A stretch of DNA of 64,000 nt from Apostichopus japonicus (GCF_037975245.1 NC_092569.1:20810001-20874000), one strand, 5' to 3'. Positions 11,301 through 25,167 are shown, numbered from the stretch's first letter. Notes: generated by a model from the sequence alone, not told the origin. Translations and numbers: made by a program.

Positions 11301-14300
11301 GTACCCCAGCATATTGCGTAGAGTACGTATTGTGAGCGGTAGTTTCGATTGGTGTGGCTATTTGAAATATTCTGATTGAAATATGAAACTAAGCTATCAA
11401 ATATCTAGATACGTTATTGTAAATACCGTCTTATCGTTTACACTTCATGTAATAGAGATACGCTAGAAACGTTAAACACTCGGGCAGTATACTATTTAAA
11501 TATATCATAATATTTCTTACAATTGTGTCTCCAATTTTGAAATGTAGAAATGTAGGCTTAATGGCATAGAGTTTTAGACTACCTGCTGTAGGTGTCCGTG
11601 TTGTTGATAATTCATTTCTACGTGTAGTTGCTGCGGTCGATGACGGGTCAACGGTTGACATGAATAATTGCTCTTTATTCATAGATCGTGTTGTTTCATG
11701 TGAAATTCTCTCAGGTAGCAAGTGACCTGTTGAGGACATCGATGTTGTTGAAAATTCCTCTTTGTCGATAGTAGTCATTTTATCGGTTGACTGAAGCAAC
11801 ATTGTTTCATCTGTGGAGTACATGTTTGCACTTAATAATTCACTCTGTGTTGGAAGTTTTTTTCATTGAATATATTGTTGAGCAAATGATAAATATCATA
11901 TTTGCTGATTTTTCAATAATCACAAATATAAAGTTATAAGTGGACCTAAATATATTGTTGGTCCCGAGATAATTCAAAGCTAGACACATGAATGCGAATG
12001 TCAAATACTTAAAAAGCAATGTTAAAAGAGATTTTTTTTATTGATCCAAGCAACGTTACACCAAATACATATGATGTTCATGTCAACAAGAATATTGTTC
12101 TGGTTTATCAATATAAATGGTTTCAGATTGACTCAAATCCTGAGAAACATATTCACCATATGTTATCTCTTTACCTGCTGTAGGCATCACTGTTGTTGAC
12201 ACCAAATTCTCGAATGGCGTAATCAATTCATCAGTTGACGGTGATATTCTCATCCCATCTGTTGAGTATACTGTAGTTGCTGATTGGTCACTCATATCCG
12301 TTCCCAATGTACTAATTGTATCTATAAACGAAACAGCGAAGATGAGCTTTACAGTATGCATTGAAGTTCCGTTTTTTTTTTTAATATATGCAAAACACAT
12401 TACTTGATTTGTCTCAATGAACTTTACATAATATGATAGAATAATCGGAACTAACTAACATTATTGTGCTTATCCATATAATCAGCTGTATTACTTTTAT
12501 ATCCAGTAACCTAAATGTGACTTCTTTCATCTGTAAACGAAATGTTCAGTGTAAGCTGTTGTTCAATCGTTTTCAATATATGTTAACTCTTAACATATGT
12601 AAACTAAGATAAATCTACATAAATTTTAACATGTTGGAAAAAAAGTATACAGACTAAAGAACTAATATTGTCGTTTGGTAGTTGCTAAGACGAACGTTTA
12701 AAATGCATCAGCATTTGAAAGGTGCATGTGAACTGAAGTTTCAAAGGAAACATTTATTGTATATTAAATTGGTTAAAATTCTTACACCTAAATATTATAG
12801 TACTAGACAAAATATATGAAGAGAAGGGAGTTACAAGTAACCATCACGTTACCTGTTGGGACCACCGATGATTTGCGAACTTAATTTTTGCTGGTGGTTG
12901 TCATTTTATTGGTTGACCGAAGCAATATTGTTTCATCTATTGAGTACATGGTTGTGAATAGTAATTCACTCGGTGTTGTTGCTAGTTTGTTTGGCAAATC
13001 ACATATTGACTTAATGACAAAATATCACATTTTTTTAAATATTGTAAAGATTTACATGAAGTTTTAATTGATCACGTAATATATTTTTAATCTCGAAATA
13101 AGTCAAACCTAAACACGAATGGGCGTTATCATGCGTTTGTAAAATATGTAAATAAGAATATTAACACACGACGTTACTTATTTTGTATAAGTCCAAGTAA
13201 TGGTAGACCAACTACTTCTTGTCAACATAATAAAGATGAGTACCATCTGTTTTATGTGGGATTTAAATACTGAGAAACGACATCATATGTTATCACGTTA
13301 CCTGTTTTAGGCATCCCTGTTGTCATTTCATCAGTTGACGGTGATATTCTCATCCCATCTTTTGAGTACACTGTAGTTGCTGATTGGTCACTCATATCCG
13401 TTCCCAATGTACTTATTGTATCTATAAACGAAACATCAACAATGAGCGGTAATAATATGCACTGAAGTTCTTTGTTCTTAATCTCAGGTGTATTTAGATT
13501 CAAAATACATTACTTCATCTATCTGAATGTACCCTACATAATCTGATAGAAAAATTAGAAAAAAAAAACTCAAATGACAATATTGTTTTAAAGCATTTAA
13601 TCGGTATTACGTTGGAATCTATTAACCGAATTTTATAACAGAATTTACCTCGTTGGTCTTGTTCACCACCTGCGTTCTTCATCATTAAATCCTCAAATTC
13701 GAAAAGACCTGAGAAAAGAAAATGAAAGTGAGTTATCAAGAAGCGATGAAACTGAAAGTTTGCAAAGATCAGATACAGATAAAATTGAAAAGCAGTGTAT
13801 ACCGATAACTAATACAAGCATATAGCCTAATGGTGTTAATAATCATATAGCAACAAATTCATGTCAATGGTATCACATCGGGCTTTCGTCCAAAAAATTC
13901 ATAAGTAAAGAGAGGTTGTATTATTCTTTCTTGCGTTAAAATTGTGATATTGCTATCTTTGTGACTGATGGTGTTGTGGTCGTCTGTGTTCATTTCTCCA
14001 TTTAACACGTTTTATTTCTAAATTAGTGTCCTCTAGAATAATACTGACGATTGTTAATATCGATTTTTACAGTATTTTAGAATAAGATATCATTTTGGTA
14101 GTAAACTGTCATGCGTTGGTGGGAATTTAAAAAAGTTCGTGTATTCCGATATTACACTATCAGGGCCTATTAGATTACATTAACCATGTCTTTCTCGCCA
14201 CTCTCATATGAACATTTACTGAAAGAGAATACAATATGGTTGAATAATATGTGGGTTTAAAATATCTCACGACCTTATCAAAATTATCTTAATTTAGGAA

Positions 14301-14582
14301 TAAGAATCGCTATGACCTTTGACGTGATGAACTTATAGTCACTGTGATTACGCAAGTGCCATTTATTATGAGGAAGTTTCGCCGTGTTTAGCAATGGCAT
14401 AACACATGAATTATTCATTAATTGCACTGCAATAAATGCTATCTTAACCTTAAGTAATTAGATTGTACTAAAATGATAATTTCGTTTTGTTACTTACCCA
14501 TCGCTATTACGAAATCGATGTTCTGCCTAATCAGTAATCCAGCAAGAAAGATGTAGGTCCAAGTAACAAGGCAATTAGCCAT
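8376..14582 (-). pseudogene. FReD paralog A: secreted TIL-EGF-fibrinogen protein, disabled
   Basis: Exons, minus strand 5' to 3': 14582-14498 (ATG and signal peptide beginning MANCLVTWTYIFLAGLL, phase 1), 13708-13649, stalk exons 13421-13302, 12981-12853, 12321-12175 and damaged 11823-11583, TIL domain 11089-10884, TIL-linker/EGF/FReD start 10357-10069, FReD middle 9308-9041, FReD end 8626-8376 (stop TGA). The FReD shows LFQRRVD, FWLGNEK, YDQDND and GGWWFNAC. Two lesions are visible: a TAA at 12881-12883 in stalk exon 4, and a 2-base loss near 10190 relative to paralog C, which shifts the frame and removes a cysteine of the EGF region. Skipping exon 4 would keep frame, but the 2-base loss would not. 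An AATAAA lies at 8169-8164. Confidence 0.85.
11583..11823 (-). pseudogene. Stalk exon of paralog A with lost acceptor and fused neighbour
   Basis: The open frame encodes Ser/Thr-rich sequence (STDKMTT, FSTTSMSSTG, NELSTTRTPTAG) and ends in a good donor (GCAG|GTAGTC). Its 5' end aligns with the intact paralog B stalk exon at 20128-20000, but the CTAG acceptor is CTTC here and two further bases are missing. The internal donor that should follow SSTG is GTCACT where B has GTAACG, so two ancestral exons now read as one. No acceptor gives the phase needed to join the upstream exon. The homologous stretch has been deleted outright from paralog C. Confidence 0.6.
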
Positions 14583-15346
14583 CTTCAAGTTGTAATAAAT
14601 GTTCAGTACTCTTACAAGCTCAAATCAATATTATTCTAACCAGATGAGCTAGATCGTATCTAAAGTCACAAACAGTTACCAGATAGAACTGTCTATTACA
14701 AATTGTATGCCAACCTCATTCGGTAATAAATATGAAATAAATATGTAATTAAAGCAATAAATGTTTACTCAGCCGAATTCGATATTACAGCCTGCTGTTT
14801 TGCCATTTTAAGCACAAAGAGGTTTAGTAGAAACAATATATTCTAAGAAAAAATTGTGCCACAGGAAATTTGTCAATTAGGTAGAGAATAAATATTCATT
14901 TAGGTTAAATTTCACATGTTTGTTCAAGAAACGAGGGTAGTGTATGTCATTAAAGAAATTCGATACACTTTTGAATATACAAAGCGCCTATAAATGTAAC
15001 AGGTAACATTACTTGGTAATGTTATTTGAAGCTTTAACGATTCATAATTTGGAACAATTGTTGAGTATGTCTAGTAAATATACATGTTACTGCTTCCTCT
15101 GAAATCTTCTTCCAATGAAGTTGGGAAAATTTGCTTTTTAATGAAAAACTTTGCCCGAGAAACATTTCTTTCAATGTTAAATATCACATATAGTGCATGA
15201 CTATTGACGTCACACTAGCCAAAAAACGGTGAATAAAATATTGGGAACACAATTATTAGATCCAGGGCATGTCGTGGCAGCATTAATTGCTTTATATCAT
15301 TGGAGTTGCAGTTGATCAATATAATTGCCCAAGAAAAACTGAGCGT
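14583..15346 (-). promoter_or_regulatory. 5' flank of paralog A
   Basis: This is the upstream region of gene A, conserved at 52652-53429 in front of gene C at the same level as the coding part. No clear TATA box or initiator can be pointed to. It stops at the junction with the 3' flank of gene B, so the two genes of the block are head to tail with only about 1.8 kb between them. Confidence 0.4.
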
Positions 15347-18300
15347 ACCCGAAAAAGAAGGGCACGGATTAATTTATGTATAAATATCTAACAAAGAGTA
15401 AAATAATATTGAACCACTTTTCAACAACAACAAATAATTCAATAACAAACTTCATTGTCATCCAAAAAATGTTAAAGTTCTTTATTTACAAATGTAAGTC
15501 TTACACACTGTTTGACTAAACTTGTTATTAGTAAATTAATATTTCTGAATTCTAACACATCATACTTTAGCATTAATGTTAATTACCTATAAAGCCTCAT
15601 GTTCTTCTACAGCTGATACCTTGTAAATATGTTGTTGACCGAGCTAGCAAATTTAACGAACTTGTGACATTGAAAGTATCGCACAATCCAGCTTTCCATT
15701 ACGGCACTTTACCTTATTTTGCACATTTCCTTGAATCTCCTCAAGCAAATAGTGAACAGGTGCTACACATAAATTTCGTATGCTAATAAGTCATTTTATT
15801 AACGATGATACGCTAATCCAAAACATACTTTCTTAATAAAACTAGTATGTTGAGGTCCAAATAAAATAACATAGAATAACAAAGCTATGTGATGCCAAAA
15901 CCTTTTCGTTTGATATTTGAGAGGATCCCATCACAGTGAAGGTAATCTGCTTTATATAAGAGTTATAATCTGTATTACGAGGTGAAAGTGAAAGCGGTTC
16001 CTATTACAAGTTTGCAAATTGTTTCCTTACATATGACTTCTGATACCAAAAATGTGTCCGTGCAACACAATCGATAAATTAACTATTATATTCCTCATCT
16101 TGTGAATAGGAGGGTGTAGTATCTTTATCAACTACAAGTTTAAATTTGAATATCATAATCTGCTGGTTTTGGAAAATTGAACATACAACCCTCATTCCCC
16201 TGTCATGATGTGGTCTTATAGTAACGAAACTTGAGTAATAAGACTCACACATCAGTTCTCCATAATCTTAGCTTCTAGTGTTTTAATAATATGACCTGAT
16301 TATCAAGTTCATTGCATGTTCGGAGGGCCAAAACGTCACATAGTATTTTTTTTTTAGATCCGTGGGTATCACGATTTCACAGAAGAAATGGTCGTGAATA
16401 TCTGTTAGTAGAGCCTCACAACGGCTTAATTTTCATATCCACTGCTACAACAGAACAGTTGTAATCGAAAGTATTCCATTGAAACAAGCATATTCCTGTA
16501 TCCCAAGGGCCACCGTAGATTCCATTTAACGCAATAGTAAAACAACCATTGAACCACCAGCCGCCGGGATGGAATTCACTAATAGCACAATTTTGAAGAA
16601 CTAAATCATTGTCCTGATCGTAGGTAGTAAATTTCATATCTCGATGGTAATCCATGTAGTCATAATCTGTTTAATATAAAAAGAGAGTTTTTATATTAAG
16701 CTTCTTTAAAATTTCATGAGAAGACTTTTTAAAAACTTATCCATTTCTTTTTACAGTTATTGTTACAGGCTAACTAAAAAAAAAACACACAGATATGTCA
16801 TATACTTTTCGGATGCAGTCTAAAGGCTTCCTGTAGCCTAAACAAGCATGAAACCTCAATTTAGCATTGTGAACCTTTCGATTTTAGTTGAAGTATCCCA
16901 AGAACTTCGTTAGCATTTGCATATTAGTAATTCCCCTTCGCACTCTTTCAAGCGTTTTAAGAGGTCTTGACAAATATGCTATGGCATTAAGAACAAACAA
17001 CTACACATTTTACATTCAGTCAACAAAACCAGACTAAATTGAACTTGTCAGAGGCATGTGATATTCGCGGAAAAATACGTACCAAAGCTCCCTGTGTAAC
17101 TTCCAAGCGTTATCTCGTATTTTGTTGCCTCGGAGCTAATTCTAAAAAGATTGTAATGAAGATATTCACTGGCATCATTGGTGGTGTTGAACCAAATTTC
17201 AATTCTGAGTTGATGATCTCTCTCGGCTGATATGACATGTATTTTCTCATTTCCAATCCAGAAACTAGAATTGAGATCGCCAAATCCATCTCTGTAGGTT
17301 ATCCAATCATTGAAAAATGACACAGAAGCATCAACTCGCCTCTGAAACAGCTGTATAAAAAATAACCGCTTGTTTTAGAACGATACACAAGTTGAATATG
17401 TACAGTTTAACTGAAGGTGACAAGAGTTGCCTCTGGAAGAGATCTCATAATTGCTGAAGTGAGTTTATGCGACGACAAAACAATTGGGAAGACTTCATGA
17501 TAATAAAGAAAATACTGAAGTTGCTACTATTATGCAATTAGTTAATTCTATAAACTGTGCTTTCTTGTCTTCTTCCTATATGAACGTTACCTATATGATG
17601 GCATATCTCATGTAACCTACAAGGTTTGCAGAAGTTACTCAAGTGACGAACGTTTGGTATCGCTGGTCGAAATTTGACCCAGAGCGAAATATAAAGGGAC
17701 TAATGCCGTCATTTGGTCAAGAATTTTGTTTCTAGTAGTAGCTTTGGGAACAATCTAAGATAGTAGTTAAAGATCGAAATATAAGTGAATGTTAGATTAA
17801 GTGGAATATAATCAACATCAACGTCTTGTTTACATGATCACAGGGTAATAGCGACTCCGCGTTTTGATTAGTAAGAGGACAGGAACATTACAGCGGGCAG
17901 CCACGTATACTTAAAATGTGTTCCAGCAATAGTGTTACAGACGTATGGGATAATATTAATAATATAAAAGAAAAAGCATCTGCAAAAGAACATTTACGAG
18001 TTATGCGAAATGTGAAATGACAAGTGTCTTGGTTTCGTGAAGAAAACTTACCATCCAACCACCTTTGCAATAAACTTGGAAAGGTTCATGTGCCCAAGAA
18101 GGCGGATGTATCAAATAAATGCCTTCTTTGGTGGACAAACCATAATAAACATCCTGGCAGTTTGTGGTTACTTGACAAGTCGTACCATTTCCCCAGTAGC
18201 CCTCTTTACACTCGCAAGATGAACTTTGACCTTTGCTCTGGCATGTTGCATCATTACTGCAAGAGTATTCTTCACAGTGGAGAACATCATTTTCACATGT

Positions 18301-19079
18301 GCAACGTCTTGTGCAGTTAAAGTTAACATGCAATGATCCGTTCTGTGCAGAAATGTTCAAGAATACGAGCAAGTCGAGAGAAAATGTTAACTCTGCTCAA
18401 ATGAGACTTCATTCAACGGTTAATAATATATAATACATTAGTGGAAACTTTGACGTTATATTCATTGTCTTTTTTAATCTGAACTTTAATGCCCCCCCCC
18501 CCAAAAAAATGGGATATCGGCACGTTGTGACTACTGCATTTTCTGAATGGTAGATATAATAACTTCAAACGAATCTTCAAATCAATTTTTCTGCCCAACC
18601 TAAAGATGTCATAAGTGATATCCGAATCTGACTAGTATTAACCTATATAACCTTCAAATTGCGTTTCGAAAAACTTCGTATTTCGTAAACGGTTAAAGAA
18701 AGTGAATTTTTCAACGGAATAAGTAAGAAGCCTATAATAGGAATAAGTATGGACACAAGAAATGTACGCGCTCGTTTAGTTCTTGATATTGATGTTTTTT
18801 ACACTCTCTAAAAGAGATCTTCGAAAAACGTGACACATGCGAAAAATGAAAAATGTCGAGCTATGTGAAAATACCGACATGACTCCCATGAACGAGTGGT
18901 AGCATCCGCATTCATACAACGGTATGCATGCTCCATCTCTGATAAGGAATCCATCTGGACAGACACACGTATAACCTGGTTCATCGTCACAGCTTTTAAA
19001 ACAACCATTGAGTCCATCGGGATCATCGCACGTAGTTTGGCATGAACGTGCATCCATACCATGTTGGTTGGGCAAGATT
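15347..19079. repeat. Segmental duplication, block 2 copy a (3' half of gene B)
   Basis: From ACCCGAAAAAGAAGGG onward this stretch matches 60265-63995 in the same orientation and at nearly equal length (3733 against 3731 bases), then continues beyond the window on the other side. It covers the 3' flank of gene B, its three FReD exons and the TIL exon. The homology starts three bases before block 1 homology ends, so here the two blocks meet with an ACC overlap. In the other copy they are 6.8 kb apart. Confidence 0.85.
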
Positions 19080-22000
19080 CTGAAGTAAAATGACATGTTC
19101 AAGTCGGCGGTCGTAAAAATTGCCCTTTACTATGCAATCAACAACATGACGGTTCTTTCAAATGCTCACCTGGCCAAATGTTTACAAAAATTAGAAATTC
19201 CGAACGGAGATATTACATCCCAGAAGAAGTCTCGTAAGTATAATACTGTAAGAATTATTTTCAATATCATTTTGAGAGGTAACAATCAGAATATCGTTAC
19301 TTGTAGCTTTACCACTTCAGTTTGTTTCTGACATGTAAAAGGTCAATTAAACCGAGGTTAATTCAGCACATTGCGAAGAATGTCTGTTGTGAATGGTAAT
19401 GTTATTGGTTGGCTATTATAACATATTCTGATTGAGATATGAAACTAAGCTATCAAATATGCACACATGTTACTGTTTAATCAAATAAAGTAAGTTACAA
19501 TAGTGTCTTACCGTCTAAGTATTATATAATATAGATATTTGAGAAGGCCAGGCGGTAGGGAATACACGTATGCCTATCTAATTGTTACAATTGTTCTCCA
19601 ATTGTGAACTGAAGTAATTGTAGACTTAATGGTATACATTTTTAAATCACCTGTTGTAGGCATCCGTGTTGTTGATAGCTCAATTGTACTAGTAGCATTA
19701 GTTGTCGATGGCGTTTCAACGGTTGACGTTAATAAACGTATTTCCTGTTAATTCTTTAAACCATCGAAAATAAGATAAATCTATATCAACTGTAATAACT
19801 TCGAACAAGTGTATACAGACTAAATAACTAATACTGCCGTATGTTTGTTGCTCAGATGAACATTCATCATGTATCAGCTGATGAAGATGCATGGGAACCA
19901 ACGTTTCTGACGAAACAACTGTAGTCGTAGATAAATTTGATGTTAATTCTATCACTTAATCATTCAAGCTCTAGACAAAACGAAAAACCATCACGTTACC
20001 TGTTGAGACCATCGATGTTGTTGAAAATTCATTTGTGCTGATGGTTGTCATTTTATCGGTTGACCGAAGTAATGTTGTTTCATCTGTTGAGTGCATGGTT
20101 GTACGTAATAATTTACTCGGTGTTGTTGCTAGTTTATTGATTGAATCTAATGATTGATTAATTAAATATCACATTAGTTGATATTTACAATCATAACACT
20201 AAGTTTTAAATGGTCCCGTAATACTTAAAAAAAAATAGACACATTATAGGACGTTAGCATACGATTATAAAATATTTACCTAACAATCTTAATACACAAC
20301 ATTCTAATGTTTAATTAGTCCAAGCCGTGTAAAACCAAATTCTTCTTGACGTTCACATTGTCGACATAATAATGATGAATACCAATCTGTTTCATGACTG
20401 AGTCAAATAATTAAAAAAGTACACCACATGCTGTATCGTTACCTGTTGTAGGTATCATTGTTGTTGACAACAAACTTTTGGATCGTGTTGTCATTTCATC
20501 AGTTGACGGTAACATTCGCACCCCATCTGTTGAGTATACTGTAGTTGCTGATTGGTCACTCATATCCGTTCCCAACGAATTTTTTGTTGTTGATGTTTCA
20601 CCGGTTGACATAAATGATCGCATTTCATCAGTAGAGTGCATCCATGTTGATTTGATTCCACTCAGTGTTGTTTCCGTTTTTGTTCTCTCATCTGTTAACG
20701 ACAATGATTAGTGTCAGATGTTTTTCTATCTTTTCCAATGTATACTTGCCTAACTCTTTATATATTATACATTAATATCTAACCATCTAAGAAAATATGT
20801 AACCTACCTCGTCAAACTGTCAGAGATATAGAATTAGAGATGTTTCCCGAGAAATATTCGAAAGAATGTTTCGATAGCAAAGTACATATTCTTAATACTT
20901 ATCAGCTTGTTGTGTTCTTACTTTACGTTGTGTTGATATTATCCCCCCCCCCCCCCGGTTTATGTCATGAGTGAGATGGTGTATTATACTTGTATTTTGG
21001 ATTCATCAATTGTAGTTGTAAAATGCTATAGCCATTATAACTAATGACTTTGTAAAAGTCAGTTTTCGATACATGAAATCATGATATGCAACTTACAAAC
21101 ATATACAATTATTTCCAGCATTTCTTTTGACTCATTACCATTTGGTTAACATAACGATATACGACAGCAAATAGTGTTGTCTATATTAGTATTCAGACAT
21201 TTCAACTAGGACGTAAATATTCACTCAATTTTATGTCGGTGGCTCTGCCGAGAAGAGTTAAACTTAATAAATACTTACATTTAGTATTCACATACAATAC
21301 TCCTGATATACAACCTGGCAACGAGAACTCATAGCGAGCATTTCGTTTGACGTATTACCATTCTTTAACATATATTACAACGCTATACGGAAGTAAATAA
21401 AGTTTGTTTACACAATTATATGTACAAAGTGAGTTTTATATTAGTGAGTCTGTTTAAAGAAACAGATAACTGAACATCCGCTGCCATCAAAAAATTAAGT
21501 GGTTCGTCTGAACCGAAAATATGCATATATATTTCCTTCTAAAACAGATTTATTTGATGTCTTGATGCTCTTTCTTTCTTTCCCTTTGGGCCAGTACTCA
21601 GAGCGTTGGATGCCAAATAGAGTTTATAGTTAGAGAGGATGGTTGTAAATATATCTTCACTACAACTTCCCATGAATAAGCAAAGCGCTTAACTAAGATT
21701 CAGTCATTTCAGGATTCTCTATATATTCACCAAATAGTTCATAATAATTACTATTATGCATATGACATATACGTTTCAATATAATATGTTAATGAAGCTT
21801 CAAATTAAATTACTGTTCCTTTTGCAGGGCAAAAAAAGTCAGTTTTTACTTCGATACATTTATTACTTGTCTACATCTATAACTTCTTAGATTACTTAAA
21901 TAGCAACTGTTACTTACCGGCACTCGGTATAACCTCCATTTGATTGCTGCAGTTACCACCACAAGGCATAACGTCATCTTTAAATGAGTGTGGTTTTGTG

Positions 22001-22268
22001 CACTTGAAAAAAGCTGAAATCATAAGAACTGTTAGTTTAAAGATCATAATCGAGCAGTTACATAACAAATATTTGCTACAAGTATAATAACTGATCCGTG
22101 TTTGCTGATTCATGCTTTTTCTTTAAATTCACAACGTCAAAGTAATGAGATGAAATGTTAGATCTACTTTCCGTTATTCTACTTACCAACGCTTCCCGCC
22201 ATCGAAGAATAAATGCAAATACCAAGAAGGAAGCAATGAAAGATACACGAAAACTGAATTCCACTCAT
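16416..22268 (-). pseudogene. FReD paralog B: TIL-EGF-fibrinogen protein with a 1-base deletion
   Basis: Exons, minus strand: 22268-22187 (ATG; signal peptide beginning MSGIQFSCIFHCFLLG, phase 1), 22013-21918 (four Cys, C-x16-C-x3-C then one more; no counterpart in A or C), long stalk exon 20691-20443, stalk exon 20128-20000, TIL 19079-18875, EGF/FReD start 18342-18052, FReD middle 17350-17083, FReD end 16666-16416. All junctions are GT-AG and in compatible phase. The TIL exon is 205 bases where paralogs A, C and D have 206: one base is missing near 19047, turning CAC-TGT-TCA into a shifted frame just before the first TIL cysteines. Without that loss the protein would be 523 residues. It is a recent pseudogene, or an allele or base-call error. 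Confidence 0.85.
19660..19750 (-). pseudogene. Dead stalk exon in paralog B intron
   Basis: The minus strand reads LLTSTVETPSTTNATSTIE followed by STTRMPTT and a usable donor (ACAG|GTGATT). It aligns with the 3' part of the gene A exon at 11583-11823. No AG upstream gives the required phase-1 entry: the nearest CAG leads to a stop within ten codons. It is therefore probably not spliced in, and the B model skips it. Confidence 0.55.
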
Positions 22269-24060
22269 CTTCTTTTCTCAATGTTTAGTAGAAATTAAGA
22301 GTTTTTCTGGATAATTCCTTGTCAAGCTCATCAATGTTCTAAGTTACTTTGAAAACCCTCGTGTTGCTACGCAGATATCGAAGTTTTCGGGAACACACAA
22401 CCAATCACGTGATTCAAGTTCGGCGTTATTGTTAATGTTAACATTCGCCAAAAAGCGACAAAAGAAAATGGAAAACAGCCACGCTATTGATCGAAAGATG
22501 TTGACGTCTTTTGGAATACAATATGAAGTCTACTTGTTCAGAAGTATACGCAGAGACACAATATTAAAAATCTATGATATATAATCAATAAACAGACCTA
22601 ATTCTTTATAATTGAATTAATGAATTTTTATTATGTCTTATATTTGTGATTTTTGGGGTCGTTATTTAAGAAAACGTATTTTTTATATTGTTTATATTGT
22701 AACTCACTGTTTGTAATATCAACGAGGGCTCTTGTTTTTCACATCCGACCTAGATTGAATGGAAAGATTGATTAGGAAATAACTGCTTGTGTACGAAATC
22801 ACTGATGTTTATGACCTTAAAATATATCATGAACAATTTTGTAGAATTACCAACGGTTTGGATTTCTGGCAAATTAGATTAGCGGAACTTCCGCAAACGA
22901 AGAAAAATCTTCCGCAAACAAAGAGTAAAAAATAAATGAGCAGTACGAATGATTATGTTAGACAACATTTCTATAGGATCTGAACTAACATTTACAAATG
23001 ACATTAAATTGACTTAAACCTGAAGAGAAAAATATTCTTTGTGAACGGTTAAGGTTGAAACGTTAATTTTTAACCGACAAAGTCCTTACGTATCACATTA
23101 GCCAAGATGTAATGTTTACAATATAACCAGCAACAATATTACGTTTGAACAACATTACGGCAGCTTTTCTAATATTCAATACTTTATAACTGTTGGAAAA
23201 CGTTTTTAAACACGGGATTCCACTAATGCTCTATGGTATATAGCGAGAAATTACTTCGAAGCGTTACTGAACGAGAAGTAAGATCTGCATTCCAATTTTA
23301 GTATAAATTTTATTCATTTTTATTGACTTTGTTTATGACTATCCAAATTCAAAGTAATTATGCAATGTTCACATTCAACATATAAGGAATATTCATTTAA
23401 CTGCAATAACAAGTCATGATTACTCAGGATACTGAGTGAACGTTTGTAAAGTACAGTACCGCCCTGCCCATAATAACTAAACAACTGGCTGAATGAAGGA
23501 ACAATGATAAATCCCAACGACAAATTATGATGAGACCTAGTTAAGTGGACCATGAACAAAACAGGCCATTAGTCACTGCGACCACCATATACCAATACCT
23601 GTTCGCCATTCATTCATGCCACATATATCACTAAAATTGTTATGCCGACACGTACGTATGCAGCCAAATTAAATAAATATGTATAACATACCGTAATTGT
23701 TAAAATAGCTATTTTAATAATTATGTTGTACTTATTAGTATTACTAGTCCCATATATTGGAGGGCAATATATATGATTACACATTCGTGACTAAATCATT
23801 GAGACATTGTAATTCCAAAACAAAGCTCAAACTACATTTCTAAAGGCAAATCATATCGCCCGAACAAATAAAAAGTTGTTCACTTGTTTCAATCCCCTCA
23901 TAATTTACAACGCCATCAGATTTCCATACGTAATTCGTAGCAACATCTAAAACAGACCTGGTGAACAATATTGTTCATAAGTTTTTCATATAAGCAGCCC
24001 CCATATTTTACCACAAATTCTCCTCGATCCCCTCCCTCTTTGACCACTCCCATGATCGAC
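22269..24060 (-). promoter_or_regulatory. 5' flank of paralog B, conserved in a distant relic
   Basis: No gene is seen. The stretch from about 22386 (AATCACGTGATTCAAGTTCG) to about 23980 aligns along its length with 57063-58920, interrupted there by a SINE and AT repeats. The relic therefore kept this flank even though most of its exons are gone. The palindrome TCACGTGA at 22407-22414 contains an E-box CACGTG and is present in both copies. Confidence 0.45.
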
Positions 24061-24524
24061 AATTTTTTTAAAGCACCCCCCCCCCCCGCGCCAGTGTTGA
24101 CAAAGTTATAGCAGACATTACGTGAAAAGTTAGAACTTGAAACGACATAGCCTTAGTGCGTCAAGTCGATCTGAGCTAAACAACAAATTCTGACGCCATT
24201 TTTTTAAGTAGGGCACTATTGTGGGTAAAAGTAGGTACAAAAAGAATTTTAACAACTGATATTTCTAAAATAATATCCTATGCATGGTTACTATCATGAA
24301 AGTTACGAAATTACATCTCACTGTCAATCTCAAGTCCGGGACAGTGTTGCTTTTTGTCGTCGTGAGAAACTAACTATATGCATTCTATCCGAGGATGTGA
24401 AACGAAAATGTAAATACTTGGGAGCTAGGATCCTCCCCAATCCCAACCATGGTTCATGTCAACAAAATATTCGACTTATACACTATGTATAGTTCTATGA
24501 AATGAGCGGTTACTTTTTATACAG
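24061..24524. other. Gap between paralog B flank and relic F
   Basis: A poly-C run is at about 24079-24090. The rest has no recognised gene. It marks the turning point between the minus-strand genes and the inverted fragment F. Confidence 0.4.
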
Positions 24525-25092
24525 CTGTTTCAGAAGCGGGTTGATGGATCTGTTTCATTTTATGAGACTTGGGATAACTAGAGAGATGGATTTGGTGATC
24601 TTAATTTTAGTTTCTTGCTCGGAAATGAGAAAGTACACGTCATATCAGCTCAGAGAGATCATCAACTAAGAATTGATATTTTGTTCAACAATACCTATGA
24701 TGACAGTGCATATCTTCATTACAACCTGTTTCGAGTTAGCTCCGAGGCAACACAATACGAGATAACGCTTGGAAGCTACACAGGGAGCTTCGGTGCGTAT
24801 TGTTCCGCGAATGGCAACTACCTCTGAACAGTAGTGTGGCTCAGTTGACTGAACTTTGAGGTATATTGATTTTGTTAGTGTTGTACTTTATTTATCAGGA
24901 CCGCTTAGGACGAGTGCAAGAGAGAGAGAGATGGGGAATTGTTAATCTTATAATGTCAATGAAGTTCTTAGAATACATTTTAAAAAAACCCAGAGAAGTA
25001 CACAATCCAAAGTTGAGGCCAATGTTGTTAACTTTCATTCTTGTTTAGGTTATAGGAAGCTTTAGTCTACATTCGAAAAAGAAGACACAAAC

Positions 25093-25097
<5 letters not shown>

Positions 25098-25164
<67 letters not shown>
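25098..25164. repeat. (AT)n microsatellite in relic F intron
   Basis: About 67 bases of alternating AT are interrupted once by AGAGT. It lies between the two relic F exons and is absent from the matching intron of A-D. Confidence 0.9.

Positions 25165-25167
<3 letters not shown>

Noticed and set aside
20443-20691. Hammerhead core on the minus strand (CTGATGA occurs in several stalk exons)
   Set aside because: There it encodes Thr-Asp-Glu in the stalk; no GAAAC and no helices follow.
22076-22264. Alternative start of paralog B at 22264 giving MEFSFRVSF
   Set aside because: The codon is GTG. An ATG at 22268-22266 in another frame gives a signal peptide and the correct phase-1 donor joining to the next exon.
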